This document shows positions 33,701-46,800 of a stretch of DNA of 64,000 bases, piece by piece. This DNA comes from Rachycentron canadum (lineage: Eukaryota; Chordata; Actinopteri; Carangiformes; Rachycentridae), in the NCBI GenBank assembly GCA_038496675.1, contig CM076653.1:21194476-21258475 (forward strand). The letters run 5' to 3'. A model generated the notes under the pieces. That model did no database searches. It was not told where the DNA came from and saw only the letters and a program-made list of their open reading frames with translations. A program made the position numbers and the translations under genes. Numbering within the stretch: position 1 is the stretch's first letter; every line of letters starts with the position of its first letter.

Positions 33701-36700
33701 ATAATCTGAGGAATAGCAAGGTAAAGCAATTCCTGCTGCCACCACTTGGAGAGTTCCTCTACCTCATCACTTCTCAGGTAGACTCTAAATGTCTGTGCCA
33801 CCAAGAGTATTCCTTTTCCCTCAACTTTTTAAAGGTTACTTTTGATACTTTTGATATTTTTCTTTTATTAGACAGGCCAAAACAGAGGGTGAGCTATGAC
33901 ATTTGATAAAGGTTTCTGATGATGTCTTGGGTTGTTGGTCTATACATCTTTGTCCACTGTCCTATGTGAAAAGCCAACTGACTAACTAGTTGGGAAGTGA
34001 CACAAACGATTTGGGTAAATACAGATACGTGAAGATAAAAAAACCCACTTATGCTTTTACTGTGAACATATCACTGTGTACTGTTTTTCAATTGAAACAT
34101 TTAGTATGATACCACCTAATGATCACAGGTAATTTTAAATAAGTAATATAGGAAATGTAAAGTAAGGCAGTTTTATTTGAAAGTGACATTGTCCAAAAGG
34201 TGCCCAGCCCACATGGGCTTACTAAACATTACAAACATAACAAGCAAGAGCAATAACAAGAAGAAATAACAAATATAATATCCCTCCATGCATGGCAGTC
34301 AGTGTCAAGCCAGATAAGAACACAATCTTGGTCTTTGGACATCACAGCTATAAAAACATAAATTAGACATTTCTGAGGGAAGCCTTTAATGCATCAAACA
34401 TGAGGCTTCTATGCTGTTGGTAATCATCTAACACAAATTGAGCTAAGTGAAACACTTATGAGAAAGCCTATAACTAAAATGTTGCAATGATAGAATAAAA
34501 AGCACATTTGATACTGACAAGAAATCATTCAAGGTCCAGCTAATTGTGGAGAAAGAATGTGTGCTGTTTTCTGTAGCAATCAGTCATTGACTCAATGGGC
34601 AACATCTTTGGCAGGGCAATCCTTTGTCTGATGTCTTATTATCAGTATCATTAGGGTAATGAACTTGGCATTCTGCTGTTTTGTACGTCACTCAAGATGA
34701 CCAAACTAAATGAGATGAATGGTTGCATTCAACTTCTTGGCCTCCGAGTCTTCTGATTTCAATCAAACATGTTTGATCTAATCTGTATGCTGTGTCTTCA
34801 ATTAAATCTCAGGTCTATTACCACATACTAGACCTGTTAATGACATAATCAGAAAAAGTCATTAAATTGGTTGATTCATAATATTACATGTGAGAAATGC
34901 AATAAATGCACTTGAATGAATACTACTTGCTGTTCGCTGTGTTGACAACTACCAACCTCAAACAGTTGTTTGAGGTTGGTAGTTCACCTCTAGTTTGCTC
35001 TGCAAATAACGTTCAAACGAATCCAGCCTTGAGGACCAATACATAGAATTTAAATGTTGATGGCAATAATGATTTTTCAGAGGAATGATTCTCTTTTTCT
35101 TAAGTAATGACTGCTTATGTTTGAGTTAATGACTCAACATGAACGATGCCAAAAGCAAGAAAGATCCAGACATTTCCTTATTACTTTAGTGAAAAAGTCC
35201 AATCTTGAATGAAAGGAACGAAAAGGTGAACTCCGTCATTTGGTAGTAGAGTTTAAATTTACATGCTGACTAAAATGAATTGAAAGTGAACTGACCCCCA
35301 GCCCTGAAAATTACAAGAGAAAGCCTAGAGCAGACCTCATTTGACTACATTAGAAAAGGTGATCCCAATTTTCTGGTTAACCTTAATCTAACCAGGCAAG
35401 TCGATTAAGTGTAAGATATTTATTTGCATGACTGATGGATAACCTTCAAAAATCAATCACCCTGGCTGATTACACTTATTACTCTCCTGACACAACAAAA
35501 AGTCTCATCAGTGTCCTTTTAATATACTGACATTTCAGCCACTGCAAGGGCTAGTGTTTTTCCATTGTTGCCAATGTGTTCCTAACTACGCAATAATGAA
35601 CTGATTTCTTTACCTGCTTTTCTTAATCCCTTGAGTTTTGGTTTAGCTGTCGAACATAACATTAAAGGTTTAAATGTTTGTTTCAGTACCAAACTAAAAA
35701 TAGCTGAACTCATTTTTTTTTTTTTTTAATCTTTTTTTTGCAGGTCATCCATAAAATAGTTCAGATCAGTATGGGAAAGTGTTTTTTTACTCTAACTAGT
35801 TTTCAGTTGACCATGTTTTCTTGATTTGAGTAAAGCCACAATTTAGCGAATGAAGTGTTAGCTGTAATAAAGTAAATGAGGGTTTTATTGACGAGTAATA
35901 TAGGATTTACTTCAGCATTGTGGTAACAGCTATGAACCATTAAATATATTTGTACTTCAAGGGTTGAGTCAAAACAGCATTATTTTGCCTCAAGAAAATC
36001 CCCAAAAAGTTTAGGCCTCTCCTTTCTCTCCCTGGGAGAAATGACTGCACACACTTGTGTAATGAGTGCTTAACAAATGTAGTGTTTTGCTCTAGGGTTC
36101 AGAAAGTCTGTAATACAATTATAACTTATATAGGAACTGCTCCCAGAGTTTTAACTGAAGCATAGTAGACCTCACATTACTTACTTTGTACAGTCCCTGT
36201 GCTGGATATTAGATTTAGAATAGATAGGAAATTATTTTATTTGTTTATTAAACATTTTCGTGGACTTTCATGTACTGGCTACTATGCTGTCAGATGTGTG
36301 CTGAAGACACAGTCCTCTGTACTGTACATACTGTTAAGACGACATATTGTCAAGATTTGATATGACCAATAACTTAAACAAACATTAGAAACCTATTTTT
36401 TGTTTCTTATCAAACTTTTGACTGTTTCAAATGAAATATTAAGTAACTAGTATTCTAGTATATTTGGTGGGTACAAAAACAGTACAGGACCATAACAACA
36501 CCACTGAGGGTCATACTAATTTAGCTCTCTGAGTCTTCATTTACAGCACATGTTATCGATTTCACTGAATGCAATAATACTCAATATTTAAGTTCTAACA
36601 GCATAGTTTGCAGCTAATTTCTTTATCATTTCTTTATCTTATCTTTATCTTTATTATTAGTTGAATGAATCTCCTAAACAAACCTACTTAATGTCAGGAG

Positions 36701-37848
36701 AAACAGTTTTATTGGAATCATTTGGAAGGTGCAAGTGTCCCCCACTAAAATCATCTGCTTTACTCCTCTGTTCTTCTGCAGTGCCTGTCAATGACAACGA
36801 TTAGCTATAGCCTCTAGTGCTGTCTTTATCCTCAAGGTTAGAGATAGCCTGGAGCCTTGCACAGTTGCAATGGAACAGAGCAATGTTTCATAAAAATTTA
36901 AAGTTACTGGTTGAAATTTTGTGGAATGTAATGACAGTGGTGATATGACAGTATATGTATATAGTGCATTTGGTTTGGAAAAGAAGTACACATTCTCAAA
37001 AGGATCAGGTGAATGACTGAAGAATCTGTTTGATATATTTTCGCTCGTCATGATGTTTTGAATCGACTATTTGCTCGCTGAGAATTAATTGATAAAGAAA
37101 ATTCTCAATTGGAGTGCTGTGAATTTTCAATGAAAACTTTCATGAGCATGGTAAAAGTTTTTCTTTTAAGTTTTTTATGTGCCTCTTATGTAAAAATGAG
37201 AGTGAGTATCATGTACTCACATGTATCATGCTCACACACTATATTTCTAAGTAAAATCAATGTTTTGAAGAAAAAGAATCAGCTGAATTTAAATAGTTAT
37301 GAAAGCATGTTGATACACAGACACTGTAACCAAGTAATCAAGATGTCACAGCTCTTCTTGCTCCCATCTCCCCTCCCTGACTTGGCCCTTTCTTGCCCTT
37401 TTCCTCACTTCTCTCTACTTGCATCTATTCCATGTTATCTCTCTGCCTTTCGCTCACTCCCTCTCTACTCCTCCACTGCCCCCGCCCCCCCCATCCATAC
37501 CCCCTCCTCTCTCCTCTCACCCTTTCTCCCTGTCTTTTCTATGCCTCTCTATCAGGAAGAGAAGAGAGGCTCCCCAGAGGGACTGTGGTTCGTTCCCGCT
37601 GCCGCCTACACTGGCTTAATGAGGAGCCTGCGGGAAGGGGTGAGTGTCTCTGTGTATGTCTGCGTGTGTCTGTTTTTGTGTCTGTGCCTGTGTAGCTGTG
37701 ACTAAGTCTCTCTCTCTCTGTGTGCCTTCGAGTGTGTGTGTGTATGCACAAGTGTGTGGCAGGGGATCCCTGTGAACAGTAATGATGAGGCAGCTGTGGG
37801 AGCCTAAAGCGTTGTTTGCCAGCTGCAAGTCAAGGGCATGCAGAGCAG

Positions 37849-37894
<46 letters not shown>

Positions 37895-40800
37895 ATGCGC
37901 ACACACACACTCTTACCTGCATCAAACACAACCCTTTACTGCTCAGCAGCCTGACCTCAGCAGCAATTAGGACCCTCCAGACACACACATACAGTAGTTG
38001 GAGCAGAAGCACAAGCAGAAATATATGTAGCTCTTTCCTTTTTCCTGGCTTTCTATTTTGCCTTTTTTCTCCTCTGTCTCATCTCTTTTTCTATTTAATT
38101 ATGTTTCCCCTCTTAATTAATCTGTCACAAAAAGTAAAGCTGTCCCCTGAAACGTGTTAAGAAATAAATGCAGCAATGTTGGCAACACGCTACTGACAAT
38201 TACAGATTGAATTTGTTGTATTAATTGTATTAATTTGTTTTGGTCAGTGTGTTCTTATCTTCAGCAGTAGGTGTCTCTGTTTTAGGGGTTGACAATATGG
38301 ACCAAAAATTATATCTTGATATTTTAGATTGAATAGAGATATATGATATATATATCTGTATTTTATTGAGGAGGGGCTAAATGTTTAGTTGTAAGTCAAA
38401 GTCACAAGTGAGATGTCACAAGCACTTTTATGAAAACATACTGTTATCATGTAAATGAAAAATGATAGAAATCATCATTAAATAGAAATAGGCCTCTCTA
38501 AGACTGCTCTTACAGTTATTTTCAACAACAATAACAGACTAAATAAAATCCAATCAGAGGTTTTCTTCCCCTGCGTAACAAAACATACAGCTGTGCAAAA
38601 AAACAATAAAAATCTCTCCATCCAAGCCATCTCCAAAAAATTGAACCATTGTTGAACAAAACAGGCCTTCTTCAGCAGTGTGGATTGGCGGTGTGTCTTC
38701 TTCCATGTTGCAGGACAACTTATGAACAAATGAGGCTGAGTTTGTGCGTGGACGCAGAGGGAGAGTGGGGGTGGGGTTGTGTGGACAGTGCCAGAGAAGA
38801 GTCATGCAAACACTATGGTTTTACAGAACACAGGTTACGTAAAGCAACATCAAACTATATCAATATAAATGGTATTGTCGTTGTAATGTTTGAAAATACC
38901 TGGTTTTCTGTAGGATTGGACTTTATAACTGAAACTTCTTGGAACCAATTGAAGAAATAAAAACTGCACTTCTAGTAGCTGCAGATTCTTCCTACAGACC
39001 TGCTTCTGCTCAACCTTATTCTTAGATGTCTGTTGTGAGCAGCTTTCTTCAGATCATTTTATAGCATCTCTTTGTGTTCAGGTCAGAGCTCTGACTGGGC
39101 CACTCCAACAAGTGCATTTTTTTTGTCTGAAGTCAGTCTGTATTAACTTTACTTTGATGTTTAGAGTCATTGTCCTGGTGCATTGCATATTTTTCACTCA
39201 GTTTCAGCAGAAGCACAGCCACAATGACATTTTTCCTGTAAGATTTATAAACTTGGGAATGAATTTTCCCCTTGTTCCTGTCGAATTGCCCAGGCCCAGA
39301 GGCAGCAAACTCCCAAATCCTGATGCTCCCTCTACCCTACTTAACCTTTGGGATGATGTTTTCTTGTTGATATGTGCTAACATTTTTGCACCACACATGT
39401 GTGCTGAATGTTCTTCTCAAACAGTTGAATTCCATAGTTACACAAAACATTTTCCTAGTAGTGTTGTGTCAAGGTGCATTTTGGTAAACTTAAGTCATGC
39501 GTGTGATATTTGATTTGGAGGGTAGCAGCTTAGTCTGTGGTACATTGCCACGAAGACCATGCAGCCAAGCAGCATGACCTGGATATGGTGAACTCATGAG
39601 GATGTTGATCAGCTCCAGTGATTGCTTCAAGCCTTTAACTTTTACTTCGTTTTTTATTATGTTACCGATCATTTACTGTGCTGGACACCCACTCCTTAGG
39701 AGAGTGGGAACTCAATATGGACAAGGACAATACAATGATTTTTGTGTTATTAGTGTTATTATAAAATGTTATTATAAAATAATTAGATTGTATTAGTTCA
39801 TAATTAACTTAAATGAAGATCTGACCATATTTGAAGGCATATTTATGCATACATTTATCCATAAAGATAATCCCAAAGTTACTTTTCTTGCCCCTGTATA
39901 TCAATATACCTTAAAAAGTCGATATACCACCCAGCCTACTTTGTTTCCTCCTTAATTCATTGTAAACATGATAACTGGAAGAAATGTGACTGTACTTGTT
40001 TAAGTTTTGCTTTACTATGTTTGCATCAAACTGTGTACAGCCAAGTGCTTCCATATCACATCATGATATATTATAGTGTCTTTTGTAGTGTTCTTACATT
40101 GTGAGCCAATGCTGCTCAATGAGGAATATTTTGGTGGTTTGGGAGACTGATAGATACAGTGGACAGGTAGAGGGAGAGAGGGAGATGGATGGATGTTGTT
40201 TTGTGTCTTGGAGGAAGAAGGGGTCTTACTGGGGTGGCCCACTATAGCTGAATGAATATAGATGAAACTCTGGTCTGCACAGTTGTCAGCTAGTACCTAC
40301 TGTTGCTTCATTACCACTGGGAGTGTAGTGGGGGGTAGATGAACAGAGGAGGGGTGTGTGTGACAGGAGCAGGGAGAGGGGTTGAGGGGAGGAGAGAGGA
40401 GGTTGACTTATTTATCATTATTGAGCTGTGAGAGTACGCTGATGGAAACACACACACACACACACGTATACACACACACACACACACACTCACACACGCA
40501 GCCTTAGGGACCAGGCACTCATCCTCAGACCCAACCTGCCTCCCTCTTTCCATTTTTTTTCTCACCCTCCTCTCTCCTCCCTCTCAACCCTGTCTCTCCC
40601 TGACTGGCTGTTTTTCCTGTGGATGCACAAGTATATTTGGTATTATTATTATTACAGAGCTTCCTAATAGTCTAACTTTGTCTCATGGGCATTACATTTC
40701 TGGCACTAACAAGATGCTCACAATATACCATAGCTTACTATACTTCCATAGAGATACATATAGTTGTACTGTTGAGATATAATGATAACCTTAATTCACA

Positions 40801-43800
40801 ACTACCATATAATATCATAGTATCTATAAAACATTTCAGGAATGCAGAGTAACTATGCGTTGGTGTCAGGGCAGTTACATGTGTTCAATTTATCACATTG
40901 CAATGGAATTACTCATGTCATTTGATTTCCCCCCAGAGACAATGGAAATCCATGCAAAGAGTGAAGTTGAGCTTTGGTGAAATGAGCCAGAGAGTCACCA
41001 ATATGTAGGAAGCTCATATTCACACCCAATCCACTTTTAACCCTGCCCCACCAGAGGTTGTTTCTCAAATTCACTGTGTTACTGTAACTTACTATCTGAT
41101 TAGCAACCTGCAATGCAGCAGGGCGTTGTGTGGCTTGCCAGTTGTAACATGTTCTCTGGTAGCCAGCATGTTAGTGTTCAGCTTCCTGGCAGAAGTACCT
41201 CAGGCATTACTATAGTGCAAAGCTTCCAGCACCACCCATTTCACAAAGATGTGTTAACCAGTGGGAACTCACTCATCAGACACGCAGAGCTGTGAAAAGC
41301 TCAAAGAGCTACTGGTTCAATCTGTTTCCATCCACTTTCCACTCACCTGAAAATTAGGTGTCAGGGCAAACTGGGGAAAATCTAAATTTGACAATGTTAT
41401 GAATTTGTGTACAGTATACTGAGTTCTCTTCACTGGTTAAAGAAATGATGACTGCTGTGTCCTCCATCCTCCAAAACCAAACCCAATCCCTTTCATTGTC
41501 GTAAGACTGACACATGGTTTTGGTTTACTGCAGATATCTTTATATTTTTGCAGTGTGTTGAGATTGTCAAATTTGAGAAATCCCAATCAGAAATTTGGTT
41601 CTTGTCATGTGTGTGTAAATATTGGTTGATAAATAAACACCTAGGTGAAGCCGCTAATTTTCACCCCCTTCCCTGTTGTAACGTCGCTCAAAGCACAGAC
41701 ACAGAGACACAAAGAGACAGAGTGATCTGGAGACTTGAAATAAGTTTTAAAAACTAACAATCACAGATCAAAGTGTCAGAGGTTCCAGCACTTTTTCAGA
41801 AGATTAACAAGACAATGTGATGACATCGATCCTCGCAGTTGACAAACTCGACTAGCAGTGGAAAAGGGGTTAATTAGCTTTTATTAGCGGATTTACCCAC
41901 AGTCCAAAAAACATTAAAAAGGAAAAGGATAGAGGGGTAGTTACCCAGAGAGAAACTTGTTCTTTAGCAAACAAAGATTCAGATTTTATTTTATATTACT
42001 ATGTTTTCACATCTTATCACATCATTTCAACATTTCACAACAAATATACATTTTGTCATTAACTGTTAAAATTCTCCTCAGTTGATTATGCACACTCCCC
42101 TGTGGGTCTGTCACAAAGAAGAGCACTAGAATTGATATAGGAATACTGATCAGTACAGCTTTAGATATAATACCTCAACTAACAACTACTAACTACAACC
42201 TCCAAAGATCAATCAAAGGCAGAATGGGGTCATTTAAGATTCAGAAATATTTGTCTCTATTAAGTTTTACTTGACCTTGAATTAAAAGCTAAATATTTAG
42301 TAGCTCCTGCACAGTATTAGGGATGTGAAGATGGTTGAAGTTTGCTCTGAACTTAATGTAAGCCTGTTCTGTTCTGACAAGTTTGACATTTGAAACTATG
42401 CTTGACTTGTCACAACCTTTTTGTAAGCTGTATTGTCTGATATATGACCAGTTGCATTCTTATTATTGTTTTTTCCATCAGTGGTGTATGAAATAATTAG
42501 TGATGCATCTTTCATGTGGTGTTGTTTGGACAAGGAGATTGTCTGCCAATGGCCTAAATGTAAATCCGGTGCCACACACTCTTTATCGAATGACAGCATT
42601 GAGATGCGGTGCCAAGACCCTGTCTAATGTGCTCCAGGCAGTTTGGTTTTGATGCGTTTTCTGACCCGCCAGATCACCCCAGCCCCCTCCGCTGCTGTTT
42701 AGAGTTTTCCTGATTTGCAAGTAAAGCACTGGAGAAAGGGATAGAGCTCATCGTACTAGAAGAACGGTCGACTGGGGAGGGGGGCACAGAGCCAAAGAGA
42801 GCATGGTGGTGGAGGAAGTGACAGAGAGGAAGAGACAGTAGCATCAGCATAGTGGTAGAGGGGGAGGAGATGGCTGGGAGTCAGAGAGAGAAAGAGAGAG
42901 AGTTGTACTTGGAGAGGGGGAGTGGATGGCATGGAGTGAAAGACAGGTTTCCAGGCCAGACTTGAGCTGCAGGAAATTATTTATGAGTATGAACAAGATG
43001 ATGCTTCTGCTGCCTATGAAGAAAAATCTGTGTGCGTGTGTGTGTGTGTGCGTGTGCAGCAGAAATGGGGTGTGAACAGTATTACAGTGATAGAAGCCAA
43101 GGGGCAGAAGGCAGAAATCCCTGTACATCCACACACACACACACACATGCATACACATACATACACACAGCAGTAGTGAGCCTATTAATGATTTATCACT
43201 ATCTTCCACAAAGGAAAGGAGAACAGAGGGGACTCTCTAAGACAGTCATGGGTCCTACCCTTTAGACTCTAACATAGGATGGGATATGACCACTCTATGT
43301 GCATGCAGTCACATGCTCACACATGCATAGACTGAGTGCAAGCCATTGTGTAATATAATAATGTACTTGTATTGATTAGCTTATTTAACAAAACACAAGT
43401 GCCACTGTCCTTTATACATAGAAAAAGGAGTTAAGGATGACTAATAGCACAGTGTGTCCATATACAGTACATGCTTGTCCTCCTGCCTGTCAGATTGTTT
43501 TTCTGTATAGCATTTTGTGTCTGTTTAGGCAATATGCCAGCCTCTCTTTGCCTACCTGTAACTCTAACTAAGATTTTTTTATGTTTGTTTCCCTGTTTTG
43601 CCAGCTAGTTTGCCTATTAGTTTACATGTGCTTGTCTATTTGTCTTTTTTTCTGTCCTCTTCCTCCTGTGTCTATTTGCACCTCTACTTGTTGCTCTTTT
43701 CCACTGTTCTGTCCATGTCTCTTCCTCCTTCCTCACGCCTCACTGTCTGCTGGCCTGGTAATCAGACAGTCTGTCTCTCTCTTTGAGTGTGATTATTAGT

Positions 43801-46800
43801 GGTGTTAGATGTGCTCTGAGAGGTTAATAGATGGTGTCTGTTTCTGCCATAAGAGCTCATTCAAAACCAGGTGCACTGGCTTCTAAAGGACCTTAATTAC
43901 AGAGGAAAACCACATCAGACATGTGAACACACACACAGTTGTGCACACACAGGAACACAGGCAAATCCTGCATCGGTTCATGTGATGTAGTTTTTGTGAT
44001 GTATATTTCTTTCTACTTGAGACTCAGTGGCCAGGTGCAAACATGTTGGGATATAAAACTAATCTGCTGATCAACACTTGAAGACCATATCTGCCTAGCC
44101 TTTAACTCTTTTCATCTCAAAGCCAAGGTTTTCCCAACTTTTTTTTAGCCAGGGGTTCAAAGTTGTGTAAGTCCTGTCTATAAGCCCTGAGCTGTAGAAT
44201 AAGGGGGGGGGGTTAATTTAGTTGCCACACTAAGCCAGTTAGTCCTGTTGAAACCTGATGAAAAAGGTGGAAATACTGTTGTGCTGGATACAGCAGTAAG
44301 ATGAAACAAAGGGAGGCACGTGTTTTTTAGCAGTTGCCAAATTCAAATCCTGGAAATCTGTATGCATGTTTTGCCAGATTATGATTAGATAATTAGATTA
44401 TGATTAGATTAATATTTTAAATGGTCATAAATTATTCTGAGTACATACTTAGAAATCATGGCTGGATGTTTGAAGTGAGGATGTATGAGACTGGGTATGT
44501 CATTGAATTAGATCTGACAGTTGCATATCTTGAAGGCTGAACTCCATACTCTAAATCCACCAAATATTAGTACCTTTCTATTCATAAAAAAATCTGTGCC
44601 AATCATCCATAAGGATATACAGAGTAGGAGCCGCTGAGTAAAGAAAACATTTGTTATCTTTGAAATCTGTTTAAGTTTACACTTGCTATATCAGACATGT
44701 ATTTGTATTTACCATTATTAGTTTCTTAATAATTCTTTAAGAACAGTGAAAATGGCTTAAAGTGGTCATCTTTATAATTACTATAATTACTTTATATTTT
44801 TCTTTATTTCTCATGGAGATTACCATGAAATGTGTACATGCATTTAAAATAATGAAGCAGCTTTACTATTTACAGACCTTAAGATAAAAATAAACTGCTG
44901 TGACCCAACAAAAATCAAATCATCATTTTAACATTTTTTTTCCAGTGAAAATGAAATCCAAAAGCAACCATTTCAACTGAAATTGCTTATTGCATTTGCA
45001 AAATCTGCCAATGTAATTGCATATTGTGCAGCCCTAAGTAGCAGACTACAGCAGTTTATATTTTTTCTTCTGTAAGTTGGCATTCTTGAAAAGACCCAAA
45101 ATGAATACTGTAAGCAGACTACTATATTAAGCTAATTATTTAAAGTACATTTCAGCTTTCAGAGTTTTATCCATATCAGCTGTTGATCACTTTAACCATG
45201 ATCACTATAGGTGGTTCCCACTGTGATTCGAATCTGCTGAATCTAATCTGAATCTAATTTACTCAGGCGACATGGTGGAGGGCAGTCACCCCTGTTACCT
45301 GTACAATGATTCAGACAAGTTTTTTAGTGTTATAACTTTGTTGATCTCCTGACTTTTCCTGTAGTGAAAACATCAAATTTGGAATTATTTGTCTGGAGTG
45401 AAATGGATTGCCATGAAATTTGGTACACAATATTGGTGAATCCCCTAGCATCACCACTGGCAAGCCCAAATTTAAATTTCTCCAAAACATATACTCTATA
45501 CTTGATGATTGTAGGCAAATATTGCAAACTACTTACTTTCCACCAGCAGCAGATGTGTGCTCAGTGCAGACAACCTAACCCCCTGCTCTTCACGTTCTCA
45601 GTCAGCAAGTGTTACGTAGCTGAGTGACAGCAGCCACTGAGCACACAACAGGAACAACTGAGTAAAATCATCCTGTGTACATGGGAGCCAAAAAACAATT
45701 ACCCAAAACCAATAGCTCACAACAGCCAGCTAGCAATAGCAACATTTGCCTAACATATTCATAATATTGGTAGCAGCTAATCTGCTAACTTCCGAATGGA
45801 AAATAATTTCAGCCATGGATTTATCCACAATCGCAAAATTAAACAAAAACAAACAAACAAGAAAGACCAAACCAAAAAGAAACTGTTTTGACAATCCACC
45901 AATTTACTAACTAGTAATCCCCATGGCCAGTTGGTCTGTGTTCTGGTCTCATCTCATTTATTGTGGTTTCTTCAATGGAGGAAATTTTGGTTCTGGAGGG
46001 AGTCAAGATTCATGAACATCTTAGCCCAGTTACCAAAGACAAAAACAGAGATACTGAGATTACAAAACACACAGTGGGGGTGTTATTTCATTCTTTCAAA
46101 ATCATATTATTGTTTAAAATGTTGCTGTTATCTTGTTTACAGAACCTTTAAACAAAGTTTGTTAATGATGGTTCAGTCCGTTTAAGTGTCAGAGATCCAT
46201 ACCAGTTACCTTGCATGCACAATATCATGATCCTGGAACTAGCTCATCTAAATGGAATGCAGTTGTTATTAATGTTATAAATTACACCTGTGCTTTCTCT
46301 GCTATAACATAATTAAATGTTAGCAGTATTCTGTGTCCTTTCACGTTATATTGTGATTGCTTGGTCTGTGGATGTGGGTCGTGACAGCAGTCACACTCTT
46401 GGTTTTAGATTTCTGACAGTCTGAATTTTGCCACAGGCACAGTGCAGTCTGGGACCACTGTTGGACTGATGATGACAGATTTTACCACGTTTCTCCCATG
46501 ACTGTTGACTTACTTGCACATAGCATAAAATTGCACAGTGTAAAGGGGCCTTTAGTTGATTAAAAACTATTTAGCTATTTGCTCAACAATTACCTTAGTA
46601 TATTTATGTACAATGGAGAGAGAGAGGGACTCAAAATGACAATCCTGTCGTGTGTGTTTAAAAGTGGTCTGTTTTGTTGAAAACAACTCTCCAAGTTGTC
46701 CTGATATTGTGAGAATAAAAATAACTGATTGTATACTTACAGAAGTGTCATGTAAAATCACAAATTTCTCATCAGTCACACTCAAACTTGGTGAAGCTTT

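Noticed and set aside
34947..34984. MicroRNA precursor
   Set aside because: The hairpin is perfect but has only 18-bp arms and a 2-base loop, unlike a Drosha/Dicer substrate.
37109..37705. 198-codon plus-strand open frame around ulk4 exon 18
   Set aside because: Only the 84-nt segment 37556-37639 fits ULK4 in phase. The flanking frame is the pyrimidine tract and GT-rich intron read through.
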